This document shows, in pieces, positions 13,101 to 27,000 of a DNA stretch of 64,000 nucleotides. The position numbers were made by a program, and so were the translations under genes. This DNA is from Siniperca chuatsi (Eukaryota > Chordata > Actinopteri > Centrarchiformes > Sinipercidae): assembly GCF_020085105.1 (NCBI RefSeq), contig NC_058056.1, forward strand, positions 12,150,929 to 12,214,928. The letters run 5' to 3'. Position 1 is the first letter of the stretch. Every line of letters starts with the position of its first letter. The notes beneath the pieces are model-generated. The model saw only the letters and a program-made list of their open reading frames with translations. It was not told where the DNA came from and made no database searches.

Positions 13101-14253
13101 AGGTTTAACCTACCCCTCTGCAACGATTAAAATTTCAATTGTTTTGGGCCTGTTTATTCTGACTGAGGTGTTTATATGGAGCATTTGTATTCTGTTTGGG
13201 CTTTTAAGCGGTTTATGAATCGGAATATAAGGCTCCATGTAAACGTGGCTAGTGACTATCTGCCTCATCACTGTGGACCGCGCCCAAATGTGTTCTGGGG
13301 GTTAGGGTAAGCTCCTACACTGCGATACCTTGTAGAGGACAAGTAGTTAATAAGAAATAGATGGATGAATGGTTGGCTACTGTCTTTGGTCGAATGTTTT
13401 AGAGGTCACACGCATAGCAACTGGTGTTATATATATATATAGATAGATAGTTAGAGAAGTTCCTGTTGTTTGACACATCAGAATTGATTTTTCATGCTGT
13501 GTCGTTCAGTGTTGCCATTTCTGGGTGTTTAAATGTATTTTGCTCAAATTATATATCTGGACTTTCATCTTTTCAACTGCCTATCAGTTCAGGCTCACCT
13601 TGTGCAGCGTTTGCTCTTGTCAGTCTCCCATCATGTCCAATCAGTGTCTGTCCTCTCAGCAGCGCCTGGCTGCATGCAGGTGTCTCAGCTTGTCCTGTGG
13701 GCTGCGGGTGGGCGCACCTCTCCTCTCCAGTCCATATTTTGCCCATCACAGCCTTGGCACCGTTGAAGAGCAAGTTCTTTGTCTTTTCTGTGAGAAAAAA
13801 AGACCCACTCATAAGTACAATTACATGTGAATAAATCAGCTGACGGTAACGACACATTAAAGCCAGTCTGATTGCACTCTGACTGCACTGTGATATTTCA
13901 GAGGCCAGCTGGCAGTGAATGTTTAATATCAAGAGGCCCAACTAATGAGATCACATGAATTGTACACGACTAATCATTTTAGGGACATGAACAAATGCAC
14001 TAAAAGTGACCAATACGACTGTTTAATGGACGTATAAGGGAGACTTGTTTGTATCCAACGACTGCTGCGCAAGCAAAGACAACTCGCAAATGTGCGCAAC
14101 GACGAAGCTAACATTAGCTAACATGTACTTACCGTGGATTTCTTGCCTGTATTTGTTTCCAAACACGCCGTAATTATTCAGCTCTTGTTGTCCGATATGT
14201 ATTTTGTATTGGGAGGAGAAGGTTTCCGGAAAAGGACAAGCTCGTTTCGGCAT
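10149..14253 (-). CDS. siva1: Apoptosis regulatory protein Siva
   Basis: Four coding exons join in phase: 14253-14133, 13787-13599, 11234-11081 and 10197-10149 (stop TAA 10151-10149). They give 170 aa, against 175 in human. The N-terminus MPKRACPF and the block LLRGQTLIGHDGRLTRA match SIVA1. The C-terminal half is a cysteine-rich zinc-binding domain (about 13 Cys) encoded by exons 3-4, and the last exon adds only DYSGRYDEVLCCNCST plus the stop. Donors and acceptors are all GT-AG. Known role of the family: a CD27/GITR-tail binding, p53-regulated pro-apoptotic adaptor. The gene reads toward zbtb42 and sits directly downstream of adss1. Intron 2 (2.36 kb) hosts two foldback elements. Boundaries were chosen by phase and homology recalled from memory. 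Confidence 0.93.
11621..12300. mobile_element. MITE with about 50-bp terminal inverted repeats (siva1 intron 2)
   Basis: The left end (11622-11671) and the reverse complement of the right end (12251-12300) align over about 50 bp with only a few mismatches; both contain ttttttcaaatctatctt or close to it, and actcacatgccc. The interior (about 580 bp) has no transposase. It resembles a widespread teleost element whose ends read 'ggataggtt...'. The superfamily is not assigned. Confidence 0.8.
12743..13252. mobile_element. Foldback element with imperfect TIRs (siva1 intron 2)
   Basis: The left end agtagctgcggttacatg and the reverse complement of the right end (actagccacgtttacatg) match at 14 of 18 positions. 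The interior is AT-rich with 'tttacat(g)' motifs pointing outward, as in known fish MITEs that start with a '(gc)gtttacatgcac' end. No coding capacity. Confidence 0.6.
13290..13375 (+). repeat. Retroelement tail remnant
   Basis: The stretch from 'gctcctacactgcgatacc' to 'aatagatggatgaatgg' has the look of the common 3' tail of fish non-LTR elements ('...aagcggt...aaatggatggatgg'). It is short and degraded, and assigned by resemblance only. Confidence 0.4.
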
Positions 14254-14340
14254 TTTGACTGCAAACAAAAGTCCTGTCGTGCTCCAACGGACATAAACAC
14301 TTGTTTGTTGCGGGAAAAACGTAAGGAAGGTAGCAAGGAG

Positions 14341-14411
14341 CCAATCACACACATCCTTTATTGTCACGTGAAAGCTCAAAGCCAATCCAACAACTGCTCT
14401 GCGGTCACGTG
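14341..14411 (-). promoter_or_regulatory. siva1 proximal promoter: two CCAAT-CACGTG modules
   Basis: CCAAT pentamers at 14341-14345 and 14382-14386, and CACGTG E-boxes at 14365-14370 and 14406-14411, each inside GTCACGTGAA. CCAAT-to-E-box spacing is 24 bp in both modules, and the modules repeat with a 41-bp period. They lie about 90-160 bp upstream of the siva1 ATG. Such boxes typically bind NF-Y and USF/MYC/TFE-type bHLH-zip factors. Confidence 0.65.
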
Positions 14412-14479
14412 AATTTGGCTCTATAATAAACTTCGCCCACTGCCGTCCACAGTGTGCTGCCTTCACGGGCTGTGGCGAA

Positions 14480-14922
14480 TTTTTTGTTTGTTAATTTCAG
14501 AAATGAATAGCTGGAGATTGGTGGAACACTTGGAGTGAAATTCTCTCCATCATATTGATATTGACTTAAATGAGTGGATGAGATTTTTTTCTCTTGATTA
14601 AATTATTAATGATCAACACAGTCCCAATACATACGACTCTAACAGTGTATGGTTAATGGACTATTGCATCAACTGATCGTGTTTACTTTGCAGACAGTCA
14701 AGCTGGGCTCCAGATATCAAATTAGTGTGATGAATAATCTACAGAGCGCCCACCATGGATCTGTTAACCTTTATTTGAAAATATTTGTGTTAGTGGATAC
14801 GGCCATAGATTGACACTTATCTTATAATTATATCTAATACTTGTAATAATAAAAGAACAAGAACATTTCACTGCAACAAACAAACATAACCAACACTGCC
14901 CAAAGGTTACATAGATGTTGTG
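14480..14922. other. Spacer between siva1 promoter and adss1 3' end
   Basis: About 440 bp of AT-rich sequence without ORFs or recognisable repeats. The two genes run in the same direction, so this is downstream of adss1 and upstream of siva1. Confidence 0.6.
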
Positions 14923-14928
14923 TTTATT
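14923..14928 (-). terminator. Poly(A) signal of adss1
   Basis: AATAAA on the - strand (tttatt on +), about 77 bp past the adss1 stop, implying a very short 3' UTR. A second copy lies at 14770-14775. Confidence 0.6.
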
Positions 14929-15004
14929 AACTAAAGAGAAGAAGATGATACCACATCATGCTACATTGTCTGTTCTTCCATCAAGGGGAGATAAAGGTTT
15001 CCCT

Positions 15005-19267
<4,263 letters not shown>

Positions 19268-19600
19268 GATGGTGGTGGTTTTAGTCTGTCCGTCTCAAGA
19301 AGACTAAACTGTCTGCAAGAGTGACATTGCCATATCTGTAACTTCATAGCCGATGATGTCAGAGCCAGACGCGCAGAAGTGCGTAGCTGGTCTCAGGCAA
19401 CTTGTCTCCAAGGCTGTTAAAGCAACGCGAAAAAGAGTCACAGGGATGTATGAATGTAGATTCACCCATTAAAAGCCTATTATAACATTTATTGGATGGA
19501 GCCTGCATAACAGGGCTTTTCTAATTGATTTTGTTCGCCTCATTACCGCCATCTGTGTGAATGGGTTGATTAAAAACAAACACCTGAACAGTAAATTCAC
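19268..19600 (-). promoter_or_regulatory. adss1 promoter region, wedged against inf2 3' end
   Basis: Only about 330 bp separate the adss1 ATG from the inf2 poly(A) signal. The sequence is GC-richer near 19.35-19.42 kb, with CpGs and a CRE-like TGATGTCA near 19353. No TATA box is seen at a convincing position. Confidence 0.4.
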
Positions 19601-19601
19601 T

Positions 19602-19607
19602 TTTATT
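19602..19607 (-). terminator. Poly(A) signal of inf2
   Basis: AATAAA on the - strand, about 500 bp past the inf2 stop codon, giving a 3' UTR of about 0.5 kb. Confidence 0.55.
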
Positions 19608-20104
19608 AAAATATATTTAACATTAAAAGTTACAATCCATTAAATACTTTCCTTATATTTCCTGTTAGAGCTCATCTGGATAATATATAAAGAAATTAAG
19701 ACATGGTTTTCAAGCAGTTTTGTTTTGATGAGTTAAATTAAATAGCTTGCACCAAACACTGCATCTTTCTCGCTATAGGTGCTGAACAGTAAATAGAGCT
19801 TATAGCAAAACACATTCACTGCATATTACAACAATTATACAAAACATGTTCAACTTTTTTTGAATAGTTCTGAATCAAAACCACTCATTTTACACGGAAA
19901 ACTACAGCTAATTTACATAAAGTGACATGTAAACATCCATGCTGTGAACATCCCAGCCTTAGATGTTTTTACTCTTCTTTGTCTTGGAAAAACAAATCAT
20001 TGCAAAAGGAAGACTTCTGCATTCTCTCGAAGGAGTCAATATTCACGTAGTCTCACAAAATAATATATACTGTAGTCCTTCCAGTTCAGAACTCCTGTGT
20101 TAAA

Positions 20105-20468
20105 TTAACATTTTCTTTTTCCTCTTGATTTCCTTTTTCTGGAGTCACCTAGGGAAACAAAGACTAAAATGAATAGAATAAAATATATCTAAACTTGATA
20201 CCTTTTAAAGTTCTTATTTACAGTAGGATAAAACTGATGGCTCAAAGCCACTTGGCAGAGAAATATATTCAAAGTTTTTTTTAAGTGGTAAAAACATCTC
20301 TAATGCATTTACATCACATACTGTATCTTTTGTCAAAGTCAGATTAACAAAGCACAGTTTACACGAAGCACATGAGACTGGGTTAGAAGATTAAACAGTC
20401 CCAGTTGCAGATTTGGGGAATGGACAAGAAAATATGGAAGGAGAGACACAAAAGTGACTGCTTTCATG

Positions 20469-20510
<42 letters not shown>

Positions 20511-23500
20511 AGTCCAAGATGACTTCACAATGACTTCACAGACTGCAAGGCTGTTTTAAATTCAGAAAACTGATGTTAGATTACGTAACTACAGATTGAA
20601 AGAGGATTAATTACTGTACATAATAGTAGTTTTAGGATTAGTTTTTTGGACATTAGAATCACCTCACAATGCACATTTGGTCAAATGGTGTTACGATTTT
20701 GGCCTGATAAGCACTGAATTGGAAAAGCGTTAGAGAGCAAGTGTTAAAAGCTGGACAACAGAGACAAATGAAATCCAGATTCCAGTTAGACCAACAAATG
20801 ACGTGTTATTTGGGACAAAGCTTCGACGGTGATTGAGTTCATTAGGATGATGTTCCTGCTTACAGTTTGCCATCCCATCGATTTGACCTACCTCACTGCA
20901 ACACACAGCCTTTTTTATGTTTAGTGTGTCCTTTCCCACTGTTACCTTGTGTTTCAGAGAGTCAGAATGGAAAACAGAGCGTTCAAACAAACTGACCATA
21001 TTTAAATCCATTCAATATTTAATCTGCAAATCAAGTGCTGCACACTGCATCCATATACTCTTTAATAAAAACGCATGTTATCATGCAAAATCCTTAATAT
21101 ACACTAAAATACCCCATACATAATATATAAACGTTAAATGCAATAAAAATACAAATAAGGATTTCCCTTTTAAGACACATCAAGCGACTAGCATTCCAAA
21201 CGTGATCTTTATTTAAGTTAACTGAGAAATTACCTTGATTACTCTTCTTTTTGTTTCGTCTAAAGAGGCTCTGCTGTTTCTTTGGTTCGGGCTTAAGGGA
21301 TGGAGGCACTGCTTCCGACACAGATGGCAGATCTTCCGATCCCAGTCCATCTGGGATGTCACAACCCTCGATGCCTTCGCTGAGTGTAGACACATTGCTT
21401 TTAGGGTCCAAATGTTTGTAATTCACGGCCTCATCTTGGCAGGGCGTTTTTACAATAATGTGTTCCTGCTCTTTTCCAAAAGTCTCTGTTAAATGGCTTA
21501 TTTTATTACTAGTTTCACCTTTCCCACCTCCCATTATATTGCTTTCACTACTCTGTGTCACATTGTCTGTATTAGGTAAAGGACTTTCTGTGATCTGAAC
21601 ATTCACACTAATGTCTGCTGGCTCCTCAGGCATCAGCTTCTCAGGTACCAGGCTTGAAGTGCCATCTAACACGGCCTCGAGCGGGTCTGAATCTGAGAGG
21701 GAAGATGGGCTGAGGACGCTGGTCTCAGTTGAATCCAATGAAAAGCCATTTGTGGCGAGACATGGCTGATGTTCTGCTTCAACCTGAGGTCGTGTCATAT
21801 CTAGCGCTGATACTGCAGGTTTCGGTGGGTGTTGCCCCTCCTGCAGCGACGCGGGTCTTTCCGGGGGTGCCTGCATCGTCATGGCTGGTCCTCCTGGGAG
21901 CGTGTTGGGAGGTACAGCTGGTCCGTCTTGCACCGCACTCTGTGGTGCTGGTGGAGTCTCTTCCGATGGGCTGATGAAGCCGTTCACTCCACCTGTGCTT
22001 GCCTGGTGACCCTCTGTCTGAGGTTTGGTGGGAGCGGTAGTGGTGGCCACTTCTACGGCTTCTTCGTCTACAGGCGTCACACTTGATCCTGAGGGGGGAG
22101 AAGTTAGTAGTGTTGATGGTGAAGGTATATACACATTAAGACCATTATCATCCTAGAAATAGGGTGATATTTCACAGCGAGCAAAGATGCATGAAAATGA
22201 AAATGCTCTGCATGTAAACAAATGCTAATGTAGCTCGACAAAGACACTAAGCAATGGAGCTAGCATTGCAAGATGGCAGCGGTGTTAAAGCACAAATGAA
22301 AGAGCCTAGATAAAGCAGCAAGGCTGTGTTGTGGCTCGCAATTAAGTGGTTCGGGAGTGGAGCTAGAAACTGCGGATGGAGGCCACAGTCTCTTGTCCTT
22401 ACCAGATGGGCAGGTATCCCTACGCATTTCACTAGAAGGGAGGCTTTCCGAATCGCACCTTGGCCTGGTCTTTCTTAGGCTGAAACCTTTCCTGATATCC
22501 GCTAGGAGATGGTCAATGATGCAGGTGTCGTTCTGAGGCACAAAACCTTTCTTGACTGGTGAAGAGAGACGTAAAAAGAGGGTCATCTTTGTTAGGAATT
22601 TCTAGTACAGTGAGAGGAAAGAGGGCTGTTCACAACTTACTTATTTTTCCATTCTCTCCCTTCTGTCTCTTGGACTCTTCCTCTGCCAGCTGCTTCTTTC
22701 TCTTCTCAGCCTTGGCTGCCTGCTCTCTTCTGGTTTTGTTTTCCTGTTATCATGAAAGTAAGGATGTCACTCACTGCCAAGTACAAAATGTACATAGCAA
22801 TTTGTCTTTGTATCATTTGGGTAAAGACACTTTCCAGTTTGTCCACAATATAATGATACCCATGTTCTAAAGAAAACACTAACCCCATACCCAAGCGGAA
22901 GACTTAGCTGTGCGCTATCTATATGTTTGTGTGTGTGTGTGTGTGTGTACAGCAGCATGCAACTTCATCAGGAGTTGTAGGTTAAAAAACAAACAAACTA
23001 CACAATATAAATGTGCAAAAGACTACAAATAAGTATCCTCCCTGACCTTGAGTGCCTTGATGAAAAGTCCTCGGAAAGTCCTGATGGTTCCGAAGAGTTC
23101 CTCAAGAGACAGCTGACTGGCATCTTCACATAAGTAGACAGCCAGCTCGGTCTTCTGCTTCTCAATCGCAGTGAACCTTTCAGTTAAAGCCTGACATGCC
23201 TCCAGACTTTCCTGCAGCAGAGAAAATGAAGGAATTTGGGATTTTGGGAACAGTACTAAGTGATCACGTTTTGGCTCCATTTGTAGGCAAAGCAGAGACT
23301 ATCATCTTACCTCAAGAATTTTTGCATATTGCGCCTTCATCTCTTCGACAGAGTTGGCGATTTTCTTGGCCGTCTCATTCAGTCGTTTTAGTAAGGCACT
23401 GGCTTCTGACTGAACAGAGTCCAGATTAACTCTGAGGACAAAATGTAAAACCTTTTGTTATGTATGTTACAGATCCACTTAAAACCAATTTAAAAAAAAA

Positions 23501-24022
23501 ATAAAAAAAAAATAAGAAAGAGCTAAAGTAGATGTGAAATGCTTTTTATATACCCTGCTGCTTTTTCACAGATCTCGATATCATCTGGCAGTGCCAACAG
23601 CTCTGGGTGGCTCGCCTCTGCCTCCTTTGCAAAACAAGCCACACAGCATGTAATTAAACAGGTTCATTACTGTGGGGAGGGGAAAAATAAATAAATAAAC
23701 TTATGGCAGCTGTGAGCCAGTTTGTGTACCTCCAGGATGTGATGAAGCAGCGTAATGCGGCTCTTGTTGGCCTTGGTCTCTGTAAGCTTGAGCAGAGAGC
23801 TGATCTTGAACCCCTCGGCGTTCCCTGTGTGACTTCCCTGGAAGTAGACCAATGATTAAAAATGCAAGCGCTGTCTAAATGTCAACATAAGTAAAATATA
23901 CATGAAACTGAAGAGGTTCTTACATAGTTGAGAAAATTTCCAACGTCAAGGATGAGCCTGCAGAAACTGGGCATCCGCGTGCTCGTTTTTAAAGCTGAGA
24001 AATTTGTTACATCGTGTTAATC

Positions 24023-24058
<36 letters not shown>

Positions 24059-27000
24059 TATCTCTCTCAAGCTAGGTAGTTGGGAATAATCAAAATTGCA
24101 TGCATGTAAATACAGCTGAAAACATAGGGTTACTTACACTGGCAGGCCTCCTCCACCAGCTTGACTTTAGGTTTGAGCATATCCAACACTGATGAAGTCT
24201 CCTCACACAACAACATGCACTCAATCCTCAACTGATAACTGGGGAGACAAGCCAGAAAGCAAAGTAAATGGAGGAGCCAAGTATACCAGTGTACATTGGA
24301 TTGCAAATATCAAGCATGGGGGGAAAAAAAAAAAAAAAAAAAAAAAAAAAGTTACCATGGCACAGTGAGGAGGGAGGTGTAGAAGCGGTCAACATTTGCC
24401 AACTTGTCTTTTTCTCCTTGGAAGGACTTCAAATTTTCAATCTACATAACAAAAACAACAAAAAAAAAAAAAAAACAACAAAAAAACAGTTGGCAAATGT
24501 CTGAGTCAACAGTGACTCAGACATTTGCCATTTTAAAAAAATGGGACCTTAATGGCAGGTAAGTGTGCAAAAACAGGTCTAGGTAAGGATGGAGGATTGT
24601 TAAGAGTACAAACCTCATGCTTCTCTGGTAGGAGCTTTAGAAGCTGTTTCAGCACCTCTACATCAAACCTAGTACGGTCCCCATTCTGAATCATGGCTAC
24701 AAAGTCCTCATTTGTGCTGAACAGAGACAATGAAAAATATTGAGCTGGAAAATGGACCAAAATATATTTTAAATAAATCAATAAAATGTGTAATATCTTA
24801 CCATTTGAACTGCTTTAGGAATATGTTCAAATTCAAGTTTTTCTTTGGATCAATGAATGTAATCTACAGGGGAAAAAAATAAAATAAAAAAGATGTGTTA
24901 GAGGCATATTGATTATTCAGCTTTGATAGTCAGGCGTGTTTGCTCAGAGGAGCCGTGTTGAGTGTTGACCAAGCACACCTCTTTAGGCTCCTTCTTGACA
25001 GGAGCAGCTGCCCCCTTGTCTTTGTGCTCGGTCACCGGGAGACAGAACAGCTGCTCGATACTGCTGTAGTCCGGCTCCCGAGGAGGAGGCTCTTTCTGAA
25101 CAGAGGCCCACATGGAGTGACCATCTGTGTGTGCGCACAGGAAGAGAGGAACCTGTCATGAGCTTGTGTGGCTCCATTTTGTGTCAACATCACACCGTAG
25201 CTGAAACTCCTTTTTGAAAGTGATATTTCCCTCCCTCTCTCAAAACTCAGGGAATCCTCAGCAACACCCACATTAAATAACCCAAATTTTTAATAATGGT
25301 CCGTTTAATTTTCAGAAGTTGCTGTTCATAACAATATTCCATCCCTGTCAACTATTCTCTACACAGGTGCCTTCTGCCAATGTCTATTGTTCTATTTAAG
25401 CATAAAATGGCCTGAAGGGTTCTTGATAGATGGAGGCAAAGCTTTCTAAAATTTTACTTTTTAGTCTCAGCATATATAAAAGTCAGCTTGACACTCTTGA
25501 AATTAGATTCAGCCATGGTTTGCTGCCTTCATAAAAAGGTGATTGACAGATTGTCATTGATATAATTTGAGCCTTCACAAGAATGCTTTATCCACTAACC
25601 AGTAACAGTGCGGAGTTTCTGCCAGTTGAGCTTTTTCATCCTCAGGGTGGGGCACCGGTTTGCCTTTGTGGGTGCAGTGCACCCCAGGGCCTGACTACTC
25701 TGAGCCACTATCATGGCCGGGGGAGGTGGAGGTGGCATGCCAGGTAAGGGAGGTGGTGGTGGGGGTCCACCAAACCCTCCAGGTAGGGGTGGCGGAGGCG
25801 GTGGGGAAGGCATGCCTGGACCGCCGGGCAGTGGTGGTGGTGGTGGTGGCGGCGGCGGCGGCATTCCAGGCAAGGGAGGAGGTGGTGGGGGTCCACCAAA
25901 CCCTCCAGGTAGTGGTGGAGGAGGTGGTGGGGGCGGAGGTGGGCACTGGTTAGAAGGTTGGAGCAGGGGCCCAGGGGGTAGAGGAGGAGGAGGTGGAGGG
26001 GGAGGGGGCGGAGCGGCACACAGCGGCTTCTGAGAGGATGTTATGCTTTTGGCCGACTTCTCTTTGCCCTGATGATCCAGATCAGTCTGCATGGCCTTAT
26101 CCACTTTCACAAGCTGCCCGTCCACTTCATGACGACCCTCACAGCTCTTGCCTTTGGAGAACAACAGCCGCTGCATGATCTTCTCACAGGACTCCATCTG
26201 AGCTGGAGCACAAATCCAAAACACACACACACACACTGATTCTCTCACTAAAACAAAAGCTTTCAGCCATCCTGTCAACAGCTGCTTCTGTTTCACCTCT
26301 ATGATCTACTTTCCCAGATAATCACTCCCCATCACACATGAATCACCGAGCAGGCCATTAGCCTCTTCAGAGTGTTGACCTAAAGTGAATGTACTGTTGC
26401 TTCAGTGCTGACTCACAGTCCTGGGCCAGCAGTATGGCTCTGTTAGCGACGGCCTCCAGAGCCAGCCAGATATCGGAGCGGCTGGGCCCCAGCACCAACA
26501 ACGTCTGCAGGATGGACAGCAGCTGGAGAGATGCTGGAGAGCTGCTCACCTGCACAAATTAAGAGGCCTTGTCGTGTTTACATGCCTAAGTCACAAAAAC
26601 TTAATGAATGACACTGTTTTAATTTAATCAGAAAGATAAGAGATACATCAGGACCAAAATGTTGAGTCATTCAGTCTCCAATTTACTGGCCTATCTTAGT
26701 TCTTTGTGGTAGATGATAAAGCCAGTCAGACCTTGTTAAAGAGTGTAGTGAAAACCTCCAGGTGATTACTCATGTCAATGCCCCCATAGACCCGCAGCAG
26801 CTCCTCCTCATCTTCAGCCATCGCCTCTTCAAAAGCTTCACATTGAATAATCAAGTCTTCATCCTCCTGCTCCCTGCACACCACCCACATACAGATCACT
26901 GATGGGGACACTTCATTGCATTTAAATGGCATTTTCAATTTTTATAAAGGAAACAGCCAAGGCCTCAAATTACTGTCATTAATGGACACAAATTGCAAAC

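Noticed and set aside
25660-26033. Glycine-rich and histidine/threonine-rich frames over inf2 exon 7
   Set aside because: Other-frame translations of the proline-repeat FH1 exon.
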